A stretch of DNA of 64,000 nt from Anthoceros angustus (taxonomy: Eukaryota; Streptophyta; Anthocerotopsida; Anthocerotales; Anthocerotaceae): positions 124,001 through 188,000 of the forward strand of contig VJWM01000172.1 in assembly GCA_010909165.1 (NCBI GenBank). Reading direction: 5' to 3'. Below the pieces are notes generated by a model. That model did no database searches. It was not told the DNA's origin and worked only from the letters and a program-made list of their open reading frames with translations. Shown here piece after piece: positions 1 through 9,460 of the stretch (the stretch's first letter is position 1; each line of letters starts with the position of its first letter). The translations under genes and the position numbers were made by a program.

Positions 1-17
1 AAGTAAAGAGACGTAAT

Positions 18-1607
18 TTACAATTTCGAACTCTGCATTTGCAGGGCCTCGTAATGACCAAACCCGTGGTAAAGAACTCTCACTGGATCATCTTTGCCAT
101 ACTCCTGCCCGTACTCAGCAATAGATATTAGACCTTGCAGTTTCCTGTCGAACATATAAACGGTGATAGGCATCCTGAAACACAGACAAGTCAAGGCATT
201 TAAGCCACTGAGGACTGAATGCCGGGGACCACAGTACAAGAGGGAGTGGAATCAACAATACATACTTGAGAACATGGGAAAGCATCAGCAGCTCAGGCTC
301 TCCACCCCAAGAGTGCGGCTGCCTCATTTTCCTTGTATAACTATCAAAATTACCTTCGATGAACCTGCCACATATGAAAAAGAATAGTTGGGGATTGATC
401 TGTATTTCTATGACAACTGCGATTTGGACAGTACACAAAAGACGGGAAAAAGAAAATAGCGTTCGAAGCTCACCACTCAGTCTCATCTCGACGTCTTACC
501 AATTCATCCACAGCCTACAACACAAGAAGCAAACCATAAAATCGGTGTTACAGCTGAAGAGAGAGACCAGATTAGGTCACCACCTGATGACCAGACATTG
601 TTTGCTTTGCAGCTCGGATACCAGCAGGCCACCACTTACCTTGCTGCGCAATTCATCAGCTAACTCCCTTTGGAGACTTTCGCTTGGAGCTGGCTTCCCA
701 CTTCGGAGACAAGCTCCATGAGCCACCGCACGGAACAGACACCGACCGTCCCCTGGGACACCTGCTTCCGTGACAGGTCCCCAGCATCAGCTACTTTCCC
801 CCCATGCATGCAAGACGTTCGACACACCCAGAACGAGCACTCACCAGTGACTGTGTAATCGGTGTGCACTTGTTTCTGTTCCGGTAAGTCAGCCTTCACC
901 TCCAACACCTTGCTCACCTCATTATCATCCTCAAGCGTCACCGCCAAGGGAGCGTCCGCAAGAGCAGGATTGGCAGGCGAGATGAGAGGTACAGGGGCGC
1001 CGCCAGCCACCGAAAAGCAGGCACAAACCCCAAACATTAGCCACACCGAGTGCCTTCCTTGCAGCCAACGTGTAGACCTAGAGTTCCAAGAGCTGCTCCA
1101 CCACCCATACAAGGAGCGTGCATATACCCTAGCGCTTTCACTCCTAAATCCATCACTAGCCAACATCCCAGACTTCAACGCTACCACACTATCAGCTGCG
1201 ACCGACTCACCCTGTAAACCCTTCCCTCTCCTCCCTGCCCCTGACAACCTCCTCACGGACACAATATTCTCCCTCACCGAGCTGGACAGCTGCCGAGAAG
1301 GCAACAATGCATGCCTAATCGCCAAGCCAAACGCTCCAGCTCCTGTGAGCAGCCGCGAGCCGGAATGACTCTGGAACTGCGCCAAAGGAGAGCACGACAG
1401 CTGCAAAATCCCTTGCTCTAGCGGCCCCGATGAGCGAGTTCTCCGGATCTTCCTGAGCCGGCCCGCCAGCGGAGACTGTCCAGAGCTGACTCTGGTAGAA
1501 CAAGAATGCGGGCCATAATGGCTGGACTTCGCCAGCGCCACTGCTGCCAAACACGAGCAGCTCTTGCCCTTGTTAGCAGAGAGCCCGGTACGCACAGATT
1601 CAAGCAT
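18..1607 (-). CDS. OTU-domain cysteine protease (OTU4-like deubiquitinase), five exons
   Basis: Exons on the minus strand are 1607-845, 761-640, 514-474, 364-266 and 174-18, giving 393 residues. All four introns (83, 125, 109, 91 bp) are GT-AG and the joined frame closes exactly at the stop. The OTU domain fills the C-terminal third. VPGDGRCLFR (about 256-265) carries the catalytic Asp259 and Cys262, WGGEPELLMLSHVL follows, then ISIAEYGQEYG and YHGFGHYEAL with catalytic His382. OTU proteases cleave ubiquitin chains. The first 250 residues are Ser/Arg-rich, with a hydrophobic stretch near 189-205 and an ALADA motif at 215-219; this resembles an organelle-targeting or signal region, by inference. 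The chosen ATG is the first in the open frame. The frame itself runs up to 1697 without an ATG, and an AG sits just before it, so an upstream exon remains possible. Confidence 0.9.
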
Positions 1608-2601
1608 GTAACTAGCACTGTGATATCCTCCCCGCTCACAAAATCCAGCTTCCGTCCCAACTCCAGACAACAAAAACACCACACCGCCTTTCAGCACCTC
1701 ATTCCATCCACCACTTAATCATGTGCCACTCGATAAATCTGAACAACAAAACACAAAACCAAAGCAACGTTGTCAGCGAATTCCACATGACATCAACACA
1801 TCCAAAACAGCTCCAAGAAGTCCAAGAATCTGCGTCAGCCAAGGATCCATCCCATCCACAACATCTGGCACACAGAACGACATCCACGCTTTAGAACGGC
1901 AGCTGGAAGGCAACCCTACCCGCCATAGATGTTCTCCTCTCCCGCCTGAGCTCACAATCGCACGCTCCGCAGCTCAGCCAAACCCTGGCCCTGCAGCAGC
2001 AGCTGCGAAGAAACTTCCAACAAAAATGTCCTCTCCCCCGTCTCTTGCCGGTTGCAGCACCAGAATTGCGCGACGTTAAACGTGCGCTCGAGGGGAGCGG
2101 TTTCCAAAAAAGTGGAGCTCACCGAGACGCCGGCTCGCCTTGAGGCGTGTTAAATAGCGCCCGAATCTTGCGCTGCTCCTACCGCTCCGGCGATGGAGTG
2201 GTGTCGGCGGACGAGGGGTTGTTACAACAGGGTCTTATTTCCGTGGGCTCGCACCCTGCCTCGCTTTCTCCAGCACCTTCCGGCACAGGAGCATCGCATT
2301 CTGCGAAATATGAAAAAATATCACGGGATGCGGCATGTCCTGGATCTCACGTTGCGCCGAACGGGTTTCGCCACGTATGTAACCGCTGCACGTGGTTGGG
2401 CACTTGACCGCTGGTGCAACGAGTCGCGGTTCGACTGCAGTGATCGTCCAACGGTCCTGAACCTCACATTCAAAACTCTCCTTCGCTTCACTTCCAGGCA
2501 AGTTCTGCTGCTGCTGCTGCGCTGCTGCTTCCTAGATACTTCACTTTGGCATTGCTGCGTTTTGATTTCGACCCAATTCTAAGGTTTTGTGTTGGAGCAG
2601 A
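1608..2601. promoter_or_regulatory. Divergent intergenic region between OTU and GDSL genes
   Basis: This roughly 1-kb gap separates two divergently transcribed genes and so should hold both 5' UTRs and promoters. I see no further convincing gene in it. A short CTG-type triplet run lies at about 2506-2527, just upstream of the GDSL start, probably in its 5' leader. No TATA box could be assigned with confidence. The left end (1608-1697) could contain a short upstream OTU exon. Confidence 0.4.
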
Positions 2602-4363
2602 ATGTGGATTGTGGGCGGTACTGGTGATGGGGGATGCTGGAGGCATGCGTTGGGGATGGCGTGTTTGTTGGTTTGGATCGGTGGTGGGCATGGGAAGCCC
2701 TGTTATCCTGCGGTGTATGTGTTTGGAGATGCTTCTGCGGATGTGGGGAGCATGGAAGCTGCGTTCCCTCGGTCGACTGCTGCTGAGAGATCGCCATACG
2801 GGCACACCTACTTCAAGAAGCCTGCCAATCGGTTCTCGGATGGGCGGCTGTTTGTGGATCTGTTAGGTTGGTATTCCGTGGTGCCCATCTCTTTTGCGAT
2901 GTGTTTCTGGATGTGGGTTGTGTGGGGATGTTGGTCTGACTCATGGAATGTGGGGCATCCAGTGCAAGCGGTGGGGCATCCGCTGCTGAGCCCGTACTTG
3001 CAAGCAGCTGGATCCAACTTCAGCCATGGTGCCAGCTTCGCAGCCTCGGGATCAGGTGTGCGGGGTGCCGCTCCCCACAGCCCGTTTAGTCTCACGGTGC
3101 AGCTGCAGCAGTTTAGAGCTTTCAAGCAGCGCATTCGGGAAGTCCGGAGGATGCATTCGTATGGTCGGTGACAAGCCTGAGCTCATGGAAGTCTTGGGCA
3201 GTACAGTACTATGATGATGTTGGATGCAGGATTGTGAGAGCTCATGTTGTTCATCTTGTGATGGAGTTTGTGCACATCTGCAGAGAAAGCACACTTGCTG
3301 CCCAAGCTCAGGAGCCTGAGGCGTTCTTTGTTCTACATCTCCTTCATGGGGGACGACTACACCAACGGCTACCTGAGTGGCATGGAGGTGGGCAAGGTGC
3401 AGGAGTACGTGCCTGAGGTGGTGCGAGGAATCGTGAACGGCATTCGGGTATTGGATCCAGCCAAGCCAGATTCCTGTTGCTGCTGTTTGTGAGATGCTTG
3501 TGTGTGAGGGAGTGAGTGAGTGAATGAGTGATCATGACCTCACATGCAGATATGGTTTGCAGGCCCTGTACCATGAAGGTGCGAGACACTTCATCGTGTC
3601 AAACATGCCTCCGCAGGGATGCTTGCCGTCGTACTTGACCCTGTTCCACTATACAGCTCATGATCTCAACTCTGCTGGCTGCCTTGTAAACTACAACAGA
3701 GTGAACGAGCTGCACAACAATCTGTTGAAGAAGGCAGCTTTGTCGCTGAGAAAGCAGCTGAAGAATGCCACACTGATCTACATGGATGCCTACGCCATGA
3801 TGACCAATGTGCTCAATGACCCTTCCCTCTATGGTAAGCTGCTCACACTGATCACCTCCCAATCCCCTCTTCCCTCTGCTCACACCATTGAACCACCCAG
3901 CACATTGAAAAAAGTCTCCAGCCTTTCGTCCTTCCTAATCCATGATGAGACCACGAGAGTCTCACCGGGGCACACTTCCCCACAAATCGAAGATTGAAAT
4001 GGAAGGTGATTCATTGGAAACGAATCAAGAAATATGCTCTACCTATCTCTGAACTGAACAAATGCATCCATCTCTCTGACCTAATCAGGATTCACACATA
4101 CAACGACAGCATGCTGTGGCTCCAGCGGCGGACCTTACAACTACGACCCTGCTGTTGGCTGCGGGTCCTCCATCAAACACCTGGAAGACGCCACCTCCTT
4201 CACTGCTGATTCATGTCCAGATCCTCAACACTATGTTCAGTGGGATGGAGTCCACCAGACCGAGGCGTACAACCTATATGCCATCAAGGCTGCAATATCC
4301 GGAGACTACTTCCAACCTCGGTACGTACTGCAGCACAAGTGCAAGCTGCATCTTAGGCTGTGA
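2602..4363 (+). CDS. GDSL esterase/lipase-like protein with altered catalytic residues, five exons
   Basis: Exons are 2602-2866, 2963-3163, 3284-3447, 3563-3833 and 4089-4363, giving 391 residues; introns are 96, 120, 115 and 255 bp. The N-terminus (residues 13-28) looks like a secretory signal. The family layout is clear: CYPAVYVFGDASADVGS (block I, 34-50), SDGRLFVDLL, GSNFSHGASFAASGSG (block II), FMGDDYTNGYL (block III), ACCGSSGGPYNYDP, and WDGVHQTEA (block V). Plant ENOD8-like members of this family are secreted esterases of the SGNH type. Here the block I nucleophile Ser is Ala44 and the block III oxyanion Asn is Asp179, while Asp353 and His356 are kept. A normal hydrolase is therefore unlikely. 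The donor chosen for intron 2 (3164) is the least certain; the frame fits only with it. The first ATG in frame was used. Confidence 0.88.
3505..3530. repeat. GAGT-type tetranucleotide microsatellite in GDSL intron 3
   Basis: A short run of GAGT-like tetranucleotides with one changed unit lies within the third intron of the GDSL gene, well before the acceptor at 3561-3562. No function is suggested. Confidence 0.7.
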
Positions 4364-4545
4364 GACTTGCATCTTCGTCAGCGTGTGACATCATTCTACA
4401 AACTGCACGTGAGGAGGAGCATAAGGCAATGCAGCAAGCAAAACAAACCACCCAGTTAGGAAGAAGAAGCAACACTGTCACTAGATGCGATAGTCAAACT
4501 GTCCGTCCGTCCATTCGAGTATAAGTCCCACCACATCGATGCAAG
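4364..4545. other. Convergent 3' intergenic spacer
   Basis: This 182-bp gap separates the 3' ends of the GDSL gene (plus) and the alpha-SNAP gene (minus), so both 3' UTRs must lie here or overlap. No canonical AATAAA stands out. Confidence 0.5.
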
Positions 4546-5415
4546 TCATGTCAATTCATCGTCAGCATCTTCCTGAGCCTTCAACTGGTTCTTTGCACGA
4601 AGCAACAAGGTGGTTTTCCACTGATCCAGCCTACTGATGCCATCAAACTCCCTGACCACGTCAGTGAACTTCTCCACGTCACCGTCATCAACTGCTGCAG
4701 CCAAATCCATGAGAAGCTTGCACTCCCTGGTGTTGGGAAACGTGGGATCAAAGTCTTGGTACTTGTCCAAGGCGTTGTGGATGGCCACCGCATCCTTACC
4801 GCACAGATGACACAGGCCAGCACTCAGTAGATAGTTTTTGACGCTGTACTTGAGCAGGTTGCTGTCCAAGGACTCCCTGGCCACGGCCTCAAAGATCTCG
4901 ATCGCTTTCGGGTACACCTCGAGCTGGGCTGCCATCTGAGCCACCTTCAACCTGCACTGCATACCTGTGCTGTTCACCTCCTCCCCTTGATACAAGTCTG
5001 CTGCCTTCTCATATGCCAACATGGCTCCCTCCATTTTCTCATCCTTCTCCAGGATCTCTCCCATGTCCTTGTAGTGCTTGGCAGCCATGGACAACCTTCC
5101 AATTTCCATGAAGATGTTGCAGGCTTTGTCAAGAAGAGCACAAGATTCTTTCAGGTTGGTTTTCTTGTAGCAGTTGGCTGCATCCACGTAGCATGAAGCT
5201 GCTTCATGCTTGCTCTCCATCTTGAACTGGCAATCAGCAAGCTTGATGTAGGCCCCTGCTGCCTTATCCCAGCATTTTCCCAGCTTGTAGGAGTTGGCCG
5301 CCTTCTCTAGCAGTTCAGCTGCCTCATCCCATTTGCTCCCAAACAATCCCCACCCTTTGGCCTTTTTCTCCGCCTTGGATTCATACTCATCACCTTTTGC
5401 CTCAAAGTCTCCCAT
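4546..5415 (-). CDS. Alpha-SNAP (soluble NSF attachment protein), intronless
   Basis: A single open frame of 289 residues, the usual length of plant alpha-SNAP. It starts at the ATG for MGDFEAKG (a GTG just upstream is not needed). Recognisable family segments include GWGLFGSKWDEAAELLEKAA, ESKHEAASCYVDAANCYKK, the central helical repeats with EIGRLSMAAKHYKDMGE, LLKYSVKNYLLSAGLCHLC, DPTFPNTRECKLLMDLAAA, and a C-terminus ending DDELT. The acidic tail with the penultimate Leu-type residue is the part that stimulates NSF in known SNAPs. The protein bridges SNARE complexes to the NSF ATPase in membrane fusion. Plant alpha-SNAP genes normally carry many introns. This copy has none, while both neighbours are spliced, so a retrocopy is likely. 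No frameshift or stop breaks it, so it may be expressed. Confidence 0.93.
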   Translation of the reverse strand: MGDFEAKGDEYESKAEKKAKGWGLFGSKWDEAAELLEKAANSYKLGKCWDKAAGAYIKLADCQFKMESKHEAASCYVDAANCYKKTNLKESCALLDKACNIFMEIGRLSMAAKHYKDMGEILEKDEKMEGAMLAYEKAADLYQGEEVNSTGMQCRLKVAQMAAQLEVYPKAIEIFEAVARESLDSNLLKYSVKNYLLSAGLCHLCGKDAVAIHNALDKYQDFDPTFPNTRECKLLMDLAAAVDDGDVEKFTDVVREFDGISRLDQWKTTLLLRAKNQLKAQEDADDELT

Positions 5416-5640
5416 CACTTCTCACAATTGCCACTCATTTTCTTGCTGTTTGCCTTTGCCTCCTACACTCTGTTTTGTAAACCAAACCCTATGCGTCTCC
5501 CAAACCTTCCAACATGCAAGTAACTTTTCTTCTCATCCTCCTTCGTATTATTCTCTTTTTTCTTCTCATCCTCCTTCGTATTATTCTCTTTTGTCGCTGT
5601 TTGTTGCTTTTGTGCTGGAGGTGGATTCCAAGCTTTGATT
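5416..5640. promoter_or_regulatory. Pyrimidine-rich leader/promoter region of alpha-SNAP with 33-bp tandem duplication
   Basis: The plus strand is strongly C/T-rich, so the alpha-SNAP leader read on the minus strand would be purine-rich. A 33-bp unit containing CTCATCCTCCTTCGTATTAT is present twice in tandem at about 5528-5560 and 5561-5592. Open frames here on the minus strand are Lys/Arg-rich products of this repeat and are not treated as genes. Confidence 0.5.
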
Positions 5641-6780
5641 CTTTCAACCTTTCTTCTAGAAGAATAAAAAATATATAACAAATTGTAGATTGATGTATTG
5701 ATATTGATGTTATATAAAACTTCAATTTTTTTATTATTCATATATTTTCACAAATAGATAGAAGATGATGATTTTCTTGATGTTCATTGTGTTAACTTCT
5801 AGATCCAATTGCAATATTCAACAGGTATCACCAAATCATGAAATCCCCATTCATTTTTGGATCTATTCCATCTAGAAGTCTTTTCTCTACTTTTACAGAG
5901 ATTCATATATCATTCATATGTGATTCATTTAATACAAAGCAGAACCAAAAAGAAACTATTTGTTTTGAACATATGATTATACGATCTATTCCAACTTGGA
6001 GTAGAAAATATAGATTGTTCAAAATGAAGGAAAGCTGAATGTACTTGGTACTTAGAAGTAAAGTGTAGTTGTTTTCATTGATAACCTACTCAATCACTAT
6101 ATTTAATCTATTTAACCAATAAGATATTTTATTGAATCATAGAATTTTATACAATGAGCATTATATATTATTCAATCCAAGCTCTAAAATTTTATTATTA
6201 AATTAAAAATCATGGAATGATCAAAATAGGAATTCAGGAGATAACCAACACAAGTTCTACAATATGATCAAAAACTCATTAAACAAAGATAGGGGCAGTG
6301 GAGACTTTATGTAAGAAAAGATATAAGTTATGAATCAAAGAACTAACTAATGATTGAAGGTTCCCAACAAAGGTAAAAATGAGTTGATCTTATAAAATCA
6401 TTATATTTCATAAATAAAGTGCTTAGATTTATGTGTTTATTTCAACAAAGCCCCCTTGCAAGTGGGCCTTTGCAAATCCTTGACTATAATATTTAGGAGC
6501 CTTGGGTGACTATCAGCTTAATATTTATGAGAATTATTTTCCAACTTTTGGAGGGATTTGGGGTCTCTCTTTCACGTGCTGTGCTATTTATAGGACTATC
6601 CACGTCCACATATGACATTCAAACTTTTCTTTAATTTATAAAACTTAATAATATTATTTTAAAAAATTCACTCTCTTTCAAAATCAGTACACTCATTGGT
6701 CAATTCCGTGTTAGGTCAATTCCGTGTTTGGTCCCATCAACGTCGGATCCAGACCAACAGCTGGCTTAACTAGGGCAACA
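5641..6780. other. AT-rich intergenic DNA, no gene seen
   Basis: Base composition falls abruptly to AT-rich at about 5645. I find no coding signature, RNA gene or clear repeat. This may be older intergenic or transposon-derived DNA. Confidence 0.5.
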
Positions 6781-7079
6781 TATTTGCGAAGCTCTGCTTC
6801 TTAGATACTAAATCTAAAACGCATTTTCTCTGCTATTGTCCTCGCCATGCTGACATTTGAGCTCGATACACTCCTCTTTTCTAATATGCTGGTTTTGCCT
6901 TGCGCATATTCTTCTCTTTTCACATCCTTAAGCTCTCTAGCCTCTGTCTCTCTGGGCTTCTTGCTCATCGGCAGGCCTTTTTGGACTCCTATAGATTTTA
7001 CCTCTTCTTTTCCTCTCTTATAACTTTTGCCTCCTTTTTCTCTCATCCCATACGGTCATTATCTTTCTAGTTCCAACGT

Positions 7080-7182
7080 TCCTATGTGTGCTCCGTTTTT
7101 CACCTCTTTTACACTGTTCAATCCTTGTCCCATGATGGTCATTTCATCCTTAGCGGATACAAATAAAGTTATTGTTGTTGTT
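7080..7182 (+). mobile_element. LINE 3' end with (TTG)n tail
   Basis: The segment ends with CCCATGATGG, TCCTTAGCGGATACAAATAA and a (TTG)5 tail at about 7168-7180. The same arrangement with slightly different bases and a (TTC)n tail occurs at 8778-8835. A shared 3' motif with different short-repeat tails is typical of non-LTR retrotransposon 3' ends. Only the 3' end can be recognised; the 300 bp upstream (C/T-rich, 6780-7080) may be the rest of the 3' region but shows no readable protein. Confidence 0.55.
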
Positions 7183-7185
7183 GTT

Positions 7186-7438
7186 GTAACCGGAAGTTCA
7201 TTGGAACTTCGTGATTAAGCAACCCTCCGCTTGAATCACTAACGGGATGGGGTACCACCCCTGATTACTCGTGGTCCTTGATAGCCTGCTTGATGTGAAG
7301 CCCCATATGATCTTTGCTGTCTTGCTCACAAAAAAGGCTCCTATTCCAAGGTTCTGAAGCCCTTCGGGATGCCTAAGAGCTCTAGAGTCGCCTAATAAAT
7401 TTTTTATCTTGCCCACAGAAAAAAGGGTTGTTGTTGTA
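7186..7438 (+). mobile_element. Candidate SINE with 5S-rRNA-like head, inserted in LINE tail
   Basis: Bases 7195-7290 follow the 3' half of plant 5S rRNA in order: GAACTTCGTGATTAAGC, then GCTTGAATCACT, GGGATGGGGTACC (compare the box C sequence GATGGGTGACC) and CTGATTACTCGTGG. About 140 bp of unrelated body follows and the element ends in a TTG repeat at 7428-7437. The bases TTGTTGTTGTAA occur on both sides (end of the LINE tail and end of the element), as expected for a target-site duplication or a tail-borne insertion. 5S-headed SINEs are known, but this family is not one I recognise. Confidence 0.45.
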
Positions 7439-8200
7439 AGGCTCTTCGGAATCCTCTAAATTACATGGACTATAAATACACAATCAATTTTTCTATTAAA
7501 AATATATATATATCACTGACTTTTCAGTCGAAGAACGACATACATACTTATAACATAGGGATGTACATAGTTGGCACTGCTGCGTGTGGTTGGCTAGACT
7601 TAGAACTCTAGACAAGAGACGCAATTTAGAGTTCTAAAAAGCCTAAAATGCAGAAGCGGAGACTGCCAGTAGTGTGTTTTGTTAAACGAACTAACTGAGA
7701 GATCTTGCTATTGGAGAGGATTCAGCCTATCTCTCCGCCTTTCCCTCACACGAGATAAATTGTAGCCACATCTGGGGTACAGACCAGCCTAAAAAAAGAT
7801 TTGGACACTATTTGGCCGGATGAAGGAAAGACGCTTCCCTTATCTAAATATTAAAAAAGCGAACTTCACAAAAATGATAACTTTCTCAACCTGGTTGCCC
7901 ATGTTTAGAATCATTTAAACCGATTAAAGGGTTTGCATGCAGGCAGGCACATTCCCCGAGTTCGTAAAAACATTGTGACAAATGCTCGTTGGGGGAGACA
8001 ATGCTTGTCCCACGTAGTCTCCAGATTCAGTTTTTTTTTAAATAATTATTTTAAAATATAAATTTAGACCTGATGTAAAAATAATATATTTTTATAACCG
8101 ACAAAAAAATTAGACAGTTTGAAAAAAAAAGATAAAACTATTAAGTATAAGTGAGGACAAAATAAGAGCGTTTCGTCCGTTTTTCACTATTGTGAGCAAG
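7439..8200. other. AT-rich intergenic DNA, no gene seen
   Basis: Contains an (AT)n run near 7500-7512 and AT-rich stretches at 8030-8110. I see no reading frame with family resemblance and no RNA gene. It separates the SINE/LINE pair from the next LINE fragment. Confidence 0.5.
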
Positions 8201-8219
8201 AAACCATGCTTGCACCTAG

Positions 8220-8836
8220 CTCGAAAATCATCTTTTTGTGGCTGGAAGGCATCGACCAAGAACACATATGTCCATGGTATTCCGAGATGGCGGACCGTGC
8301 TCGCCGTGCTTTGAACTTGAGAATTCTGGTCTTGGTAATGACATTGTTGCACCACTTGTGGCTGCAAAGAAGTTTCTCAATAGGCTAGAGGTCGATGTGG
8401 TCGTTCCTTGAGCCTTCTGGCTTAGAAAGGATCCTAGTAGGGAGCGCATATTGATTATGACTTTTTACTCTATGAATGATCGCCTCCAGGTTATGAAGGC
8501 TAGGTCTATGTTACGGACAACTCCGTTATATATCAATGAGGATCTTACACAATTGCAATGGAAGACTAAGAAGGAGAAGTTACTTGCTTTCAGAGTAGCT
8601 CGTACTGCAGGTCAAGTGGCTTTCTTTCGTGGGGATGAATTGGTGGTGTTTGCCCTCGTTCACACAATTTCATTGACACTGTTGATTGATTGAAGATTAT
8701 TTGTCTTGTTTGAAATTTACCTTTACATTCGTCCAGACCATTTTACCGCAATCTATGTAGTTATCATATTTCAGTCCCATGACGGAAATCCGTCCTTAGT
8801 GGACTTAAATAAAATTTTTCTTCTTCTTCTTCTAGT
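8220..8836 (+). mobile_element. Truncated LINE: ORF1-like fragment plus 3' end with (TTC)n tail
   Basis: Bases 8427-8690 read KDPSRERILIMTFYSMNDR, then LYINEDLTQLQ and VAFFRGDELVV. This pattern matches the RNA-binding C-terminal part of plant LINE ORF1 proteins: a beta strand with a 'F.S..DR' motif, a 'NEDLT' loop, basic helices, and a final strand. Upstream, in the same frame and broken by a TGA at 8409, is a decayed stretch reading FVAGRHRPRTH. Only about 85 bp separate the ORF1 fragment from the conserved 3' end (CCCATGACGG ... GTCCTTAGTGGACTT ... AAATAAAA) and its TTC tail, so ORF2 with the endonuclease and reverse transcriptase is deleted. A dead element. Confidence 0.6.
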
Positions 8837-8837
8837 G

Positions 8838-8997
8838 AGGTGGTTGAGGAGTTGGGACGGGTACAATGTTTTGTCTCTTGCACTCGAGGCAAAGTGGCAT
8901 GGGCTCTTCGCCAAGGTGACATCAACTTTGAAGAAGAGCTGGAAACCACCCTCGGACTTGGCTCTGGTTTCAACACCAGTACAGCATAGGTTTGATA
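8838..8997 (+). other. Short coding-like segment, unidentified
   Basis: Directly after a pyrimidine tract ending in AG (8835-8836) there is an open stretch of about 50 codons reading EVVEELGRVQCFVSC and ending GLGSGFNTSTA before a TAG. The boundary looks like a splice acceptor, but the tract is also the LINE tail. It could be a last exon captured beside the LINE or a chance frame. I do not recognise the family. Confidence 0.25.
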
Positions 8998-9255
8998 ATT
9001 CGTCGTAGACGACATGAGTACTGCTTTGATATTCCAAGGAGGGACACGCTGCTTTGGCATATTTAAAAAATAAAAATTGGATGAGGTGATGGTAAGATAC
9101 CCATGACATAGTGGTGGGCACCTGCCTAGTGAGCATTTGTGCACACCAGTAGAGCCTATTGAACGAGAACCGGGGGTGCAAAACCTCAAGTAACCAGGCT
9201 TCAACCGAAGGAGGACAGCAATGACAGATAGCAGGCTGGTCTCAAACACCTATTA
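8998..9255. other. Spacer up to the left edge of the tandem array
   Basis: No gene recognised. The tandem array begins at about 9256 with bases that recur at 11130. Confidence 0.4.
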
Positions 9256-9460
9256 ACATGGACGACATTGCGTTCTGAATATGTGCAGCAAGGGCTCGGC
9301 TAAGAGGCACTTATGGTTTGGTTTATGGAAACATGGTGATATGAGTAGGCCCTGATAGTGTCAAACCATGTTACTTTTGCTTGCCTTCCGAAACCCTTCC
9401 AAGCACAGGTGCCTTGCAGAAAGGAGTAAGCAGCTGCATCCAAACATTGTGAAAAGAGGG
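9256..9460 (+). pseudogene. PPR-repeat fragment (decayed)
   Basis: Split over shifted frames the plus strand reads like a PPR segment: QQGLG, then VTFACL, then QLHPNIVKRG, which resembles 'VTFA.LLKAC...GKQLH..IVKRG'. Several stops and shifts prevent translation. It recurs at 11130-11330. Confidence 0.55.

Noticed and set aside
862-1368. 168-codon plus-strand frame
   Set aside because: Antisense to exon 1 of the OTU gene, whose minus-strand model closes across five exons.
2867-2962. Reading GDSL exon 1 through into exon 2 without an intron
   Set aside because: The frame is open (96 bp, multiple of three), but the 32 residues have no counterpart in GDSL proteins, and removing them restores the family alignment with GT-AG ends.
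5463-5741. Lys-rich minus-strand frame beside alpha-SNAP
   Set aside because: Produced by the duplicated 33-bp C/T-rich unit; no family resemblance.
6801-7046. Lys/Arg/Glu-rich minus-strand frame
   Set aside because: Antisense to a pyrimidine-rich tract leading to a LINE 3' end; low complexity.
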